Shown: positions 8,057-16,103, numbered from the stretch's first letter. The stretch is 35,619 bases of DNA from Bacteroidales bacterium (GCA_026416115.1 JAOAFU010000054.1:1-35619); one strand, 5' to 3'. Notes: a model not told the origin generated them from the sequence alone. Numbers and translations: made by a program.

Positions 8057-10573
8057 ATGAGACTTTCGGAGTTGAACATGGGGGAATCTGCTGTAGTGGT
8101 GAAAGTATTGGGAACAGGTGCGTTTCGTAAAAGGATAACTGAAATGGGATTTGTAAAAGGAAGAAAAGTAACCCCAATAAAAGCAGCCCCATTGAACGAT
8201 CCAATCGAATATTCTTTGTTAGGATATTCCGTAACTCTAAGACGCAATGAAGCTAATTTTATTGAGGTTCTTAGTCCTAAAGAAATAGATAGCAAATTAT
8301 TAACTCCGGCAGTTAATGGTTTCCATACGTTGGAACAAACCGAGGAAGAGGTTTTAAAACAAACCGCCAAAGAAAAAGGTAAGAATATACAAGTTGCTCT
8401 CATTGGTAATCCTAATTGTGGAAAAACCACTCTTTTTAACTTTGCCAGTAATTCAAGAGAACATGTTGGAAACTATGGAGGTGTAACAGTAGAATCGAAA
8501 ACAGCCGTTTTTCATCATAAAGGATATACTTTTCATTTGACCGATCTACCAGGAACTTATTCTCTTTCGGCATATTCGCCCGAGGAACTGTTTGTACGTA
8601 ATTTTATCTTTGAAAACACCCCCGATATTATAATTAATGTAGTTGATGCTACCAACCTCGAACGAAATTTATATTTGACTACTCAGTTAATCGACCTCGA
8701 TATTAAAATGGTAGTAGCACTTAACATGTACGATGAATTACAAGCAGGCGGGGACAAGCTCGATTATCAATACCTAAGCAAAATGTTAGGTATTCCCTTT
8801 GTGCCTACTATCAGTACTAAAGGCTATGGAATTCGTGAACTATTCGATAAAGTAATCAATGTATATACCGATAAAGATAAGACATACAGACATGTTGATC
8901 TAAACTATGGTAATGAAATCGAACAATCGATATGTAAGTTGCAAAAAGCAATAAAAGCAAATACTGAACTTACTACCTATATCTCATCTCGATTTCTGGC
9001 CATTAAGCTTCTTGAAAAGGACAAACAAGTTCAGACCCTTATCAAAGAATGCGAGAATGCTAAAGAGATTGAATCGATATGTAACTCTGAGATACACCGA
9101 CTCGAATTACTTTTTGCAGAAGATACCGAGACCCTTATCACCGATACAAGATATGGGATAATCTCCGGTGCATTAAAAGAAACCTACGAACCAGGTAACC
9201 TACCCCGACGAAAATTGTCCGATGCTATCGATACAATACTTACAAATAAAGCTCTTGGATTTCCAATATTTTTCATATTTCTCTTTTTAATGTTCCAGGT
9301 AACTTTTAGCCTTGGAGCATATCCTCAGGATTGGATTGAAAGTTTTGTTGGTATTGTTGGCGAAGGAATTCGTCAGCTTATGCCACCAGGACCACTCACC
9401 GACCTTATCGCCGATGGAGTTGTCAACGGTGTAGGTTCGGTTCTAGTGTTTCTTCCAAACATTATACTGCTATTTCTGTTCATTTCATTTATGGAAGATA
9501 CGGGTTATATGGCTCGTGTTGCTTTTATTATGGATAAATTGATGCATAAAATTGGCTTACATGGAAAATCGTTTATTCCACTAATAATGGGATTTGGCTG
9601 TAATGTACCAGCTATCATGTCGACACGAACCATAGAGAACAGAAACAATCGAATCCTTACGATACTAATTACTCCTTTTATGTCGTGCAGTGCAAGATTA
9701 CCTGTTTATATTTTGTTTGTATCGGCTTTTTTCCCAAACTATGCTGGTATTGCACTTTTCATTATATATTTAGTTGGTATTTTACTAGCCATTGGAATGG
9801 CCATGTTGTTCAAAAAAACACTTTTTAAAGCCGACGAATTACCCTTTGTAATGGAGCTTCCTCCCTACCGCATGCCCACATTACGTTCTATTTTCAAACA
9901 TATGTGGTTTAAATCGCAACAATATTTGCGAAAAATGGGCAGTGTTATACTAGTTGCTTCAATCATAATATGGGCTTTAGGGTATTTTCCACGAAAAGTA
10001 GAATATTCTCGCGATTATGCTAAAGAAATACAATTAGTTGAAGAACAATACAATTCATTACTAATAACAGCAAACAATCGTGATGCCTTGCAAGCCGAAA
10101 AGGAGAATAAAATAAATGAGTTAGCACTTGCCCAAAAGAGTGAACACCAGGAGAAATCTTATATTGGTCGCATTGGCAAGTTTATAGAACCAGCCATGTT
10201 ACCTCTGGGTTTTGACTGGAAGCTAAGTGTTAGTCTGCTTAGTGGTATTGCTGCAAAAGAAGTCATTATCAGCACAATGGGTGTAATGTTTCAGGCTTCA
10301 GGAGAGGATGAAGAAAATATTTCATTACAAGAGAAACTTAAACAGCATACCTATAGCGAAGGAACGAAAAAAGGTCAACCTGTATTTACTCCCCTAACGG
10401 TAATTTCGCTCATTGTATTTATACTTATATATTTCCCTTGTGTTGGGGTAATGGCAGCCATTAGCAAAGAAACAGGTAGCTGGAAATGGGCTTTCTTTGT
10501 AATATTTTATACCACTGCACTGGCATGGATATTGTCGTTTGCAGTTTATCAGATTGGTTCATTGTTAATTTAA
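8057..10573 (+). CDS. feoB: Ferrous iron transporter, FeoA-FeoB fusion
   Basis: An 838-aa inner-membrane protein that imports Fe(II). Residues 1-72 are a FeoA (SH3-like) domain (MRLSELNMGE..., RKRITEMGFVKGRKV). A linker of about 35 residues leads to the FeoB G domain: G1 GNPNCGKT at 117-124, switch VGNYGGVTVE, G3 DLPG at 163-166, and G4 NMYD at 223-226 (NxxD). A helical spacer follows, then the membrane part from about 400 with the two gate regions GCNVPAIMSTRTIENRNNRI and SCSARLPVYILF; the C-terminal core includes GIAAKEVIISTMGV. FeoA fused to FeoB is common in this phylum. The Cys-rich partner gene follows by 13 bp. No Fur-like box is obvious in the 7841-8056 leader, and no strong promoter match was found there. 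Confidence 0.95.
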   Translation: MRLSELNMGESAVVVKVLGTGAFRKRITEMGFVKGRKVTPIKAAPLNDPIEYSLLGYSVTLRRNEANFIEVLSPKEIDSKLLTPAVNGFHTLEQTEEEVLKQTAKEKGKNIQVALIGNPNCGKTTLFNFASNSREHVGNYGGVTVESKTAVFHHKGYTFHLTDLPGTYSLSAYSPEELFVRNFIFENTPDIIINVVDATNLERNLYLTTQLIDLDIKMVVALNMYDELQAGGDKLDYQYLSKMLGIPFVPTISTKGYGIRELFDKVINVYTDKDKTYRHVDLNYGNEIEQSICKLQKAIKANTELTTYISSRFLAIKLLEKDKQVQTLIKECENAKEIESICNSEIHRLELLFAEDTETLITDTRYGIISGALKETYEPGNLPRRKLSDAIDTILTNKALGFPIFFIFLFLMFQVTFSLGAYPQDWIESFVGIVGEGIRQLMPPGPLTDLIADGVVNGVGSVLVFLPNIILLFLFISFMEDTGYMARVAFIMDKLMHKIGLHGKSFIPLIMGFGCNVPAIMSTRTIENRNNRILTILITPFMSCSARLPVYILFVSAFFPNYAGIALFIIYLVGILLAIGMAMLFKKTLFKADELPFVMELPPYRMPTLRSIFKHMWFKSQQYLRKMGSVILVASIIIWALGYFPRKVEYSRDYAKEIQLVEEQYNSLLITANNRDALQAEKENKINELALAQKSEHQEKSYIGRIGKFIEPAMLPLGFDWKLSVSLLSGIAAKEVIISTMGVMFQASGEDEENISLQEKLKQHTYSEGTKKGQPVFTPLTVISLIVFILIYFPCVGVMAAISKETGSWKWAFFVIFYTTALAWILSFAVYQIGSLLI

Positions 10574-10586
10574 AAAAAATAATTGT

Positions 10587-10784
10587 ATGAACTGGCAAGA
10601 AATTGGTGTTTATCTGATAATTGCCTTAACAGTAGGATACACCATTTACCACATCGTAAAAGCTTTTCAGCAAAAAGCCTTTAGCCCTGGGTGTGCCCAT
10701 TGCAATGGAAGTTGTGCGGTAAAACCAACAAAACATAACAATTTGCACATACAAAAAATAAAAGAGAGCCATAAGCTCTCTTAG
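10587..10784 (+). CDS. FeoB-associated Cys-rich membrane protein, 65 aa
   Basis: A small one-helix membrane protein: residues about 4-24 (WQEIGVYLIIALTVGYTIYHIV) span the membrane and are followed by the cysteine cluster CAHCNGSC (about 36-43), which matches the FeoB-associated Cys-rich family (the FeoB_associated type). Such proteins are encoded right after feoB, and here the gap is 13 bp, so the two are one operon. A role in handling iron or in assembling FeoB is inferred, not proven. The last codons of the gene (SHKLS stop) are part of a hairpin that acts as the terminator of the convergent RNA-binding protein gene, so the 3' ends of the two transcripts overlap. Confidence 0.88.
   Translation: MNWQEIGVYLIIALTVGYTIYHIVKAFQQKAFSPGCAHCNGSCAVKPTKHNNLHIQKIKESHKLS
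10751..10782 (-). terminator. Terminator of the RRM gene, inside the 3' end of the Feo Cys-rich gene
   Basis: AAGAGAGC (10762-10769), 5-nt loop, GCTCTCTT (10775-10782). On the minus strand it is followed by TTTATTTTTT, a proper T-run. On the plus strand no T-run follows, so it mainly serves the minus-strand gene, yet it occupies the last codons of the plus-strand gene. Confidence 0.75.
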
Positions 10785-10814
10785 GTCGGCAAACTTCAAT
10801 GAAGAAGAATATAT

Positions 10815-11069
10815 TTAATCGGTCTGTGTGTTTGCTTTGTTAACCTTGACATTTCTGCCAGCAAGCTCTTTGCCGTTTAAACTCGACATTGCCTCACTTG
10901 CATCTGCTTCATTGTCCATCTCAACAAAACCATAACCCTTTGACCTGCCTGTACGCTTGTCGGTAATAATTTTTACGGAAATCACCTGACCAAACTTACT
11001 AAACGCCTGCTTGAGCTCATCTTCCTTCATTGAGTAAGAGATGTTGCCAACATAAAGTGTTACACTCAT
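10815..11069 (-). CDS. RRM-domain RNA-binding protein, 84 aa
   Basis: A single RNA recognition motif fills the protein. RNP2 is LYVGNI (residues 4-9) and RNP1 is KGYGFVEM (about 44-51), both with the aromatic residues that stack on RNA bases. The segment DKRTGRSKGYGFVEM and the following DASEAMSSLNGKELAGR match the short bacterial RRM proteins found in Bacteroidota and Cyanobacteria. These abundant small proteins are thought to bind many RNAs; the Bacteroidota lack a recognised Hfq in many members, so a global post-transcriptional role has been proposed for them. The gene has its own strong promoter and terminator and is a single-gene transcript. The tail is short (KANTQTD) with no Gly-rich extension. 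Confidence 0.95.
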   Translation of the reverse strand: MSVTLYVGNISYSMKEDELKQAFSKFGQVISVKIITDKRTGRSKGYGFVEMDNEADASEAMSSLNGKELAGRNVKVNKANTQTD

Positions 11070-11100
11070 AAGAAAAAGTTTTGAAATTAAAGACTATAAA

Positions 11101-11130
11101 CAAAGTTATGCTAATAAAATTGGAAAACAA
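11101..11130 (-). promoter_or_regulatory. Promoter for the RRM gene
   Basis: Minus strand: TTG (11130-11128), 19-bp spacer, TAACTTTG (11108-11101). Close to the consensus in both boxes and spacing. The start would be near 11094, leaving a leader of about 25 nt. Confidence 0.7.
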
Positions 11131-11196
11131 GATTTTGTTAAAAAAAAATTATACTCATCATAACTTACAGAGCTTCGATATGGCAACGCCCCTCTT

Positions 11197-12195
11197 TTAT
11201 GCAAGTGTGGCAACCATAACTGCTTTTATAGTATGCAGGCGATTCTCAGCTTCATCGAAAACTATAGAATGCTTCGATTCAAAAACCTCCTCGGTTACTT
11301 CAATACCATCCATGCCATATTTTTCGTAAATTTTTTCACCTATTTTAGTTTCCCTGTTGTGATATGCAGGTAAACAGTGCATAAACTTAACCTTTGGATT
11401 TTGGGTAAGCTCAATTACCCGAGCATTCACCTGATAGGGTTTTAACAGACGAATACGTTCGTCCCAAACGGCTTCGGGTTCGCCCATCGACACCCATACA
11501 TCGGTATAAAGAAAATCGACCCCTTTTACAGCTTCTTCAACATTCTCAGTAAGCGAAATTTTTGCACCTGTTTCCTTGGCTATTTCCAAACAAGTTTTGA
11601 CTAAGGCCTCGTTTTGGTGAAATTGTTTGGGGGCAGCTACTCGAAAATCCAAACCCATTTTTGCAGCCCCAACCATCAGGGAATTTCCCATATTGTTACG
11701 GGCATCGCCAAGATAGCAAAAACTTATTCTATTTAAAGGCTTATCGGAGTGCTCTTGCATAGTTAGTAAGTCGGCCAAAACTTGGGTTGGATGAAACTCG
11801 TCGGTTAAACCATTCCAGACAGGTATGCCGGCATAACGAGCCAGCTCTTCAACGATCGATTGGGAAAACCCACGATACTCTATAGCATCGTATAATCGGC
11901 CTAAAACCCTGGCTGTATCTTTTATCGACTCTTTGTGACCCATCTGACTTCCCTCGGGACTCAAATAGGTAACATGAGCACCCTGGTCGTATGCTGCCAC
12001 TTCAAAAGCACATCGAGTTCGAGTAGATGTTTTCTCAAAAATCAGCGCTATGTTCTTGCCTCTCAAACGTTGCTGTTCTGTCCCTGCTCGCTTGGCCGAC
12101 TTTAGTTCTCGCGACAAATCCAGTAAATACTTTATTTCTTCGGGGGTAAAATCAAGCAGTTTTAGAAAACTGCGATTCCTTAAATTAACAGCCAT
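11197..12195 (-). CDS. argF: Ornithine carbamoyltransferase
   Basis: A 332-aa enzyme that makes citrulline from ornithine and carbamoyl phosphate (or runs in reverse in arginine fermentation). Signature motifs are complete: STRTR at 57-61 and HPTQ at 135-138 for carbamoyl phosphate, the ornithine-binding loop DVWVSMGE (SMG at 236-238), and HCLPA at 273-277 with the catalytic Cys. The SMG loop identifies a true ornithine enzyme, not the N-acetyl- or N-succinylornithine type that Bacteroides species use. The sequence reads very like E. coli ArgF and catabolic ArcB proteins along its whole length. No other arg or arc gene is adjacent, so biosynthetic versus catabolic use cannot be decided. A TACCTTTG box lies 23 bp before the ATG. 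The symbol argF could equally be arcB. Confidence 0.92.
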   Translation of the reverse strand: MAVNLRNRSFLKLLDFTPEEIKYLLDLSRELKSAKRAGTEQQRLRGKNIALIFEKTSTRTRCAFEVAAYDQGAHVTYLSPEGSQMGHKESIKDTARVLGRLYDAIEYRGFSQSIVEELARYAGIPVWNGLTDEFHPTQVLADLLTMQEHSDKPLNRISFCYLGDARNNMGNSLMVGAAKMGLDFRVAAPKQFHQNEALVKTCLEIAKETGAKISLTENVEEAVKGVDFLYTDVWVSMGEPEAVWDERIRLLKPYQVNARVIELTQNPKVKFMHCLPAYHNRETKIGEKIYEKYGMDGIEVTEEVFESKHSIVFDEAENRLHTIKAVMVATLA

Positions 12196-12218
12196 AATTA
12201 TTTAGTATTATTATGAAA

Positions 12219-12226
12219 CAAAGGTA
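12219..12226 (-). promoter_or_regulatory. -7 box of the ornithine carbamoyltransferase promoter
   Basis: Minus-strand TACCTTTG, a perfect match to TAnnTTTG, 23 bp before the ATG. The nearest TTTG upstream (12244-12241) leaves only a 14-bp spacer, so the -33 element is weak or missing. Confidence 0.45.
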
Positions 12227-12267
12227 TAGGAAAATCTTTTCAAAATCATGAAAAACTAATAATATCG

Positions 12268-14064
12268 CTACATTCTTTCAGGCATTTCAATGCCCAACAT
12301 ATTCATCGCATTCTTTAGAACATTGGCAGTATTTTTTGCAAGAACTAATCGAAAAAGTCTACGCTCCTCATCAGGTTCTTTCAAAATTGATAGTTCGTGG
12401 TAAAACTGATTAAATGATTTTGCTAATTCGTAACAATAGTTAGCAATTACTGCAGGGCTAAGTTCTTCAGCAGCCTGTGCTAACACTTGCCTATAATCGT
12501 ATAACAACTGTATTACCTCTCTTTCTTTATTATCGAGAGCTACATTTTTATCGCTCTGCAGGGGACTTAAATTAATACCCATTTCTTTTGCTTTACGTAA
12601 TACCGAATGGATACGTGCATGACTGTACTGAACAAACGGTCCGGTATTTCCATTAAAATCAATTGATTCTTTGGGATCAAAAATCATATTTTTTTTGGGA
12701 TCGACCTTTAAAATAAAATATTTAAGAGCCCCAAGACCGACAATACGGATTATTTCATTTTTTTCATTTTCGGTTAACCCATCGAGTTTTCCCTGTTGTT
12801 CTGAAATCTGTCGCGCAGTAGTCAACATATCGGCCATCAAATCGTCGGCGTCGACAACGGTACCTTCACGCGATTTCATTTTACCTTCAGGGAGTTCGAC
12901 CATACCATACGAGAGATGCACAATTTTGTCGGCCCAGGCGAATCCCATCTTTTTAAGTACTGCTTTGAGAGCCTGAAAGTGGTAATTTTGCTCATTGCCA
13001 ACAACATAGATATGTTCGTCGATGGGATATTCGGTAAAGCGTTGATGTGCTGTACCAATATCCTGGGTCATATAAACCGACGTTCCATCTGCTCGGAGAA
13101 GCACCTTATGGTCGAGACCATAATCGGTTAAATCGGCCCATACCGATCCATCTTCTTTCTGATACAAAATCCCCTTTTTCAAGGCATCCAAAACAAGTGT
13201 TTTGCCCAACATGTATGTTTCCGACTCGTAATAAATACGGTCGAACTGTATACCTAATTGTTGGTAGGTTTCGTCGAAGCCATCGTATACCCAACCATTC
13301 ATCATCTTCCAGAGAGCTATCACCTCAGCATCACCAGCTTCCCATTTTCGAAGCATTTCCTGAGCCTCCAGTAAAATTGGTGCTGATTTTTTAGCTTCTT
13401 CTAAAGGAACGCCTTGCTGCACCAAATCTTCTACTTGTCGTTTATATTCTTGATCGAATCGCACGTAATAATCGCCAACCAAATGATCTCCTTTGATGCC
13501 AGTTGATTCGGGCGTTGCACCATTTCCAAACTTTTGCCATGCAAGCATCGATTTGCAAATGTGAATCCCCCTGTCGTTGACCAAATTTACTTTAGTTATT
13601 TTGTTACCAACGGCTTGTAATATTTGCGAGATAGCATTTCCCAGCAAATTATTTCTAATGTGCCCTAGGTGCAAAGGTTTATTTGTATTTGGCGAAGAAA
13701 ACTCGATCATTATATTTTGTGCGTTATGCACTTTGATACCCTGATGCGCAACTCCCAAATCAAGTTCTCTTAAAAAATTGAACCAATATGAATCGCTCAC
13801 CTCAAGGTTCAGAAAACCTTTAATAACATTGAAAGATTTAATAATTCCACTATTTTTTAACAAATAATCGCCAATATCCTGTGCTATGGTATCAGGTGCT
13901 TTTTTAATCATTTTAGCCAATGGAAAAACTACAAGGGTAATATCTCCCTCAAATTCTTTGCGAGTTTTTTGAAATGTAATCAAATTTTCATCAACATGTT
14001 GCTGAAAAAGCGACGAAAGAGCCTGCTTAACCTCGTAACCCAATTTTTCTTCGAGCATCAACAT
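12268..14064 (-). CDS. argS: Arginyl-tRNA synthetase
   Basis: A class I synthetase that charges tRNA-Arg. With the start at the internal ATG 14064 (MLMLEEKLGYEV; 14058 is also possible) it has 598 aa, normal for the family. The longer ORF start at 14178 would overlap the divergent kpsF gene and adds residues foreign to the family. Domains: N-terminal Arg-tRNA-synt-N (about 5-100), then the catalytic core with the HIGH motif as HLGH in SSPNTNKPLHLGHIRNN (about 123-139), the KMSKS-like KMKSREGT, and the C-terminal DALR anticodon-binding domain ending EMPERM. It lies upstream of the ornithine carbamoyltransferase gene, with 72 bp and a separate promoter box between them. Confidence 0.96.
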   Translation of the reverse strand: MLMLEEKLGYEVKQALSSLFQQHVDENLITFQKTRKEFEGDITLVVFPLAKMIKKAPDTIAQDIGDYLLKNSGIIKSFNVIKGFLNLEVSDSYWFNFLRELDLGVAHQGIKVHNAQNIMIEFSSPNTNKPLHLGHIRNNLLGNAISQILQAVGNKITKVNLVNDRGIHICKSMLAWQKFGNGATPESTGIKGDHLVGDYYVRFDQEYKRQVEDLVQQGVPLEEAKKSAPILLEAQEMLRKWEAGDAEVIALWKMMNGWVYDGFDETYQQLGIQFDRIYYESETYMLGKTLVLDALKKGILYQKEDGSVWADLTDYGLDHKVLLRADGTSVYMTQDIGTAHQRFTEYPIDEHIYVVGNEQNYHFQALKAVLKKMGFAWADKIVHLSYGMVELPEGKMKSREGTVVDADDLMADMLTTARQISEQQGKLDGLTENEKNEIIRIVGLGALKYFILKVDPKKNMIFDPKESIDFNGNTGPFVQYSHARIHSVLRKAKEMGINLSPLQSDKNVALDNKEREVIQLLYDYRQVLAQAAEELSPAVIANYCYELAKSFNQFYHELSILKEPDEERRLFRLVLAKNTANVLKNAMNMLGIEMPERM

Positions 14065-14075
14065 AATAGTTTTTG

Positions 14076-14123
14076 TATTTTTGTGTGCAAAGATAAAAGA
14101 ATATGATTTTGTTCGTATTTTTG
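14076..14123. promoter_or_regulatory. Divergent promoter boxes between argS and kpsF
   Basis: Minus-strand TATCTTTG at 14095-14088, 24 bp before the argS ATG, and plus-strand TATTTTTG at 14076-14083 and again at 14116-14123, the latter 22 bp before the kpsF ATG. No good -33 TTTG is present for any of them, so individual assignments are tentative. Confidence 0.4.
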
Positions 14124-14145
14124 AATTCATGTAAATATTAAACTT

Positions 14146-14769
14146 ATGACAGACGAGATTAAAAAGATTTTGGCTCACGAAGCAAACGCTATACTGAACA
14201 TACCAGTAAATTACTCTTATGAAAAAGCAGTAAATTTAATTTATGAGCATGTACACGAACGTCAGGGGAAGGTAGTAGCGAGTGGAATGGGTAAAGCGGG
14301 GCAGATAGCACTGAATATCGCAACAACGCTTAGTTCAACAGGTACTCCTGCTGTATTCATGCATCCTGCCGAAGCTCAACATGGCGATCTAGGTATGATT
14401 CAGGCAAACGATATACTATTGCTCATTTCGAATTCGGGTAAAACTCGTGAAATTGTCGAATTAATTGGACTTGTTCGTAATTTATACCCACAGATGCCTT
14501 TCATTCTTATTACTGGGAACCCAGAAACAGAGTTAGCTCAAATGGCCAACGTACTGCTTCCTACTGGAAATCCTCAGGAAGTATGTACTCTTGGACTTAC
14601 GCCAACAACCTCAACAACGGTTATGACAGTTATAGGTGATATTCTTGTTGTATTGCTGATGAAAAAAATAAATTTTACACACGAAGATTATGCCAAACGC
14701 CATCATGGCGGGTACCTTGGACACAAGTCGCGATTGCTGGTTGAATCCAAAAGTAATCCAAACGAATAA
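14146..14769 (+). CDS. kpsF: Arabinose-5-phosphate isomerase-like SIS protein without CBS domains
   Basis: It is expected to convert ribulose-5-phosphate to arabinose-5-phosphate, the first step to Kdo for lipid A and capsule. The 207-aa protein is one SIS sugar-isomerase domain: SGMGKAGQIA (46-55), the STGTPAVFMHPAEAQHGDLGM signature (about 64-84, family HPxEAxHGDLGM), SNSGKT at 95-100, the TPTTSTTVMTVIGD helix start (152-164), and the C-terminal HHGGYLGHKS (186-195; family HPGGxLG). Canonical KdsD has about 320 residues with two C-terminal CBS domains; both are absent here, as in the short forms known from Bacteroides. Loss of CBS domains suggests different feedback control. It begins a two-gene plus-strand unit. 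Confidence 0.87.
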   Translation: MTDEIKKILAHEANAILNIPVNYSYEKAVNLIYEHVHERQGKVVASGMGKAGQIALNIATTLSSTGTPAVFMHPAEAQHGDLGMIQANDILLLISNSGKTREIVELIGLVRNLYPQMPFILITGNPETELAQMANVLLPTGNPQEVCTLGLTPTTSTTVMTVIGDILVVLLMKKINFTHEDYAKRHHGGYLGHKSRLLVESKSNPNE

Positions 14770-14793
14770 TTAAATTTATCTACTCAATTTACA

Positions 14794-15315
14794 ATGAATA
14801 ACGAACTGCTTCTCATAATATTCAGTGCAATTGTCATCGTAAATACTCTTGCAGTAATTATGCTGGTTCGGATGTTTTTAAAAAGCAACGAGAAAACGAG
14901 GCAGGCAGAAGTTTTACTTAAAAATCATGAGATTATTTTTCCGCTTCGACTCCAAGCATACGAAAGATTGACTTTAATGCTTGAGCGTATCTCGCCCGAA
15001 TCTTTATTAACCCGCCACAATCAAAGTGGTCTTACCTCTGTTCAACTACATACTTTGTTGCTAACTTCGGTTCGAAATGAATTTGAACACAACCTCTCTC
15101 AACAAATATATGTATCACCCAAAGCTTGGGAACTGGTAAAAAACGCAAGGCATCAAATCACCGTACTTATCAATGGTGCTGCGCAGCAAACTAATCCGTC
15201 GGCTCCTTCTATTGAGCTTTGCAAAAAAATTCTCGAGAACGTTGGTGAATACGATAAGCTCCCTACTACTACTGCTATCGAATTTATGAAAAAAGAGGTA
15301 CAGATGTTCTTTTAA
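14794..15315 (+). CDS. Membrane-anchored hypothetical protein, 173 aa
   Basis: A conserved-looking protein with one N-terminal membrane helix (about residues 4-28, LLLIIFSAIVIVNTLAVIMLVRMFL) and a cytosolic helical domain. The stretch IIFPLRLQAYERLTLMLERISPESLL and the later VRNEFEHNLSQQIYVSPKAWELVKNA look familiar from Bacteroidota proteins listed as domains of unknown function, but I cannot give a function. The predicted topology is N-out/C-in with the helical part near the membrane. It follows kpsF after 24 bp and probably shares its transcript. The shared terminator with greA lies 172 bp downstream. Confidence 0.8.
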   Translation: MNNELLLIIFSAIVIVNTLAVIMLVRMFLKSNEKTRQAEVLLKNHEIIFPLRLQAYERLTLMLERISPESLLTRHNQSGLTSVQLHTLLLTSVRNEFEHNLSQQIYVSPKAWELVKNARHQITVLINGAAQQTNPSAPSIELCKKILENVGEYDKLPTTTAIEFMKKEVQMFF

Positions 15316-15398
15316 AATTCAAGTATTGAGAATTAGAAAAAATATCTCTATCTGAAAACATTTAATCCCATTTTAATAAAGATTATCTTAAGATACCA

Positions 15399-15520
15399 TA
15401 CCTTTGGACAGGTAAAGGTAGAGTGAGCAATTCTAAGCTTTTGATAAAAAACTACACACAACAACTTTTTTCATGGTTCTTCAAGGAAAAACAGGAACAC
15501 CAAAAAGTGTTCCTGTTTTT
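15399..15520 (+). ncRNA. Candidate small RNA between the kpsF unit and greA
   Basis: A perfect -7 box TACCTTTG lies at 15399-15406 with no gene behind it on the plus strand. A transcript starting near 15413 would run about 105 nt to the strong terminator hairpin at 15487-15520. The -33 region has no TTG, so the promoter may be weak. The ORF at 15423-15737 in the track is a shadow of greA. Promoter-like box plus terminator spacing is the only evidence. Confidence 0.35.
15487..15520. terminator. Bidirectional terminator between the kpsF unit and greA
   Basis: Perfect 14-bp inverted repeat AAAAACAGGAACAC / GTGTTCCTGTTTTT with a 6-nt loop CAAAAA. A/T tracts at both ends make it work in both directions: it ends greA one base past its stop on the minus strand and any plus-strand transcript from the kpsF side. 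Confidence 0.9.
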
Positions 15521-15994
15521 TTATCGACTTATTTCGAGGATTTCGAATGAAACTTTTCCGGCCGGAATGCTGACTTCAACCTCGTCATTAACTTTTTTTC
15601 CAAGTAATGCTTTGGCTATAGGGCTATTTACAGAAATTTTACCTTCTTTAAGGTTAGCTTCCGATTCGGGCACCAGGATATATTCGAGAATAGCATTAGT
15701 TTTTTTATTGCGTATCTTGACACGATTCATAACCTGAACTTTCGAGGTATCAATCTTCGACTCATCAATTACACGAGCATTGGCAATAAGCTCCTCAAGT
15801 TTAGCAATTCGCATCTCGAGCATGCCCTGAGCATCTTTGGCAGCATCATACTCAGCATTTTCGGAAAGATCGCCCTTGTCGCGAGCTTCAGCTATTTGCC
15901 GCGAAATTGCTGGACGCTCAACATTTTTTAAATGCTCCAGCTCGGCTTTTAACTTTTGTAAACCTTCCTCAGTTATATAAGATACTTTCGACAT
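15521..15994 (-). CDS. greA: Transcription elongation factor GreA
   Basis: It rescues backtracked RNA polymerase by stimulating transcript cleavage. The start is the ATG at 15994, because AAGGAGG lies 7 bp before it, one of the few strong Shine-Dalgarno sites in this window; the ORF track's 24-residue extension is rejected. The 157-aa product has the N-terminal coiled coil (GLQKLKAELEHLKN..., with the acidic tip DKGDLSENAEYDAAKD at about residues 41-56) that enters the polymerase channel, and a C-terminal FKBP-like domain ending GKVSFEILEISR. Length matches the family. A promoter and a terminator-like hairpin precede the gene, so attenuation of greA is plausible, as in the E. coli greA leader. 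The stop codon abuts a bidirectional terminator. Confidence 0.96.
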   Translation of the reverse strand: MSKVSYITEEGLQKLKAELEHLKNVERPAISRQIAEARDKGDLSENAEYDAAKDAQGMLEMRIAKLEELIANARVIDESKIDTSKVQVMNRVKIRNKKTNAILEYILVPESEANLKEGKISVNSPIAKALLGKKVNDEVEVSIPAGKVSFEILEISR

Positions 15995-16021
15995 GCTAAT
16001 GTCCTCCTTTTTTGATAGCAT

Positions 16022-16057
16022 AAAAACAAAAAAGAATCCCGACAAACGGAACTCTTT
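16022..16057 (-). promoter_or_regulatory. Terminator-like hairpin in the greA leader
   Basis: On the minus strand AAAGAGTTCCG (16057-16047) pairs with CGGGATTCTTT (16041-16031), 11 bp with two G-U pairs and a 5-nt loop, then TTTTTTGTTTTT. It sits right after the predicted start and about 30 bp before the Shine-Dalgarno, so it could end most transcripts early. Confidence 0.55.
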
Positions 16058-16063
16058 ACTCTG

Positions 16064-16095
16064 CAAAGTTAAATATCTTTTTCTTAAAATTGCAA
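16064..16095 (-). promoter_or_regulatory. greA: greA promoter
   Basis: Minus strand: TTG (16095-16093), 21-bp spacer, TAACTTTG (16071-16064) followed by C. The start would be near 16057. It lies in the 109-bp gap between greA and the 158-aa gene. Confidence 0.65.
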
Positions 16096-16103
16096 TGAAA
16101 ATT

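Noticed and set aside
12671-13394. Several 60-115 aa ORFs inside argS
   Set aside because: Antisense or shifted frames of a well-supported synthetase gene.
14065-14178. 38-residue extension of ArgS
   Set aside because: It overlaps the divergent kpsF start and promoter boxes; family members begin near the internal Met.
15423-15737. Plus-strand ORF of 104 aa
   Set aside because: It is antisense to greA and crosses the bidirectional terminator; composition fits a shadow frame.
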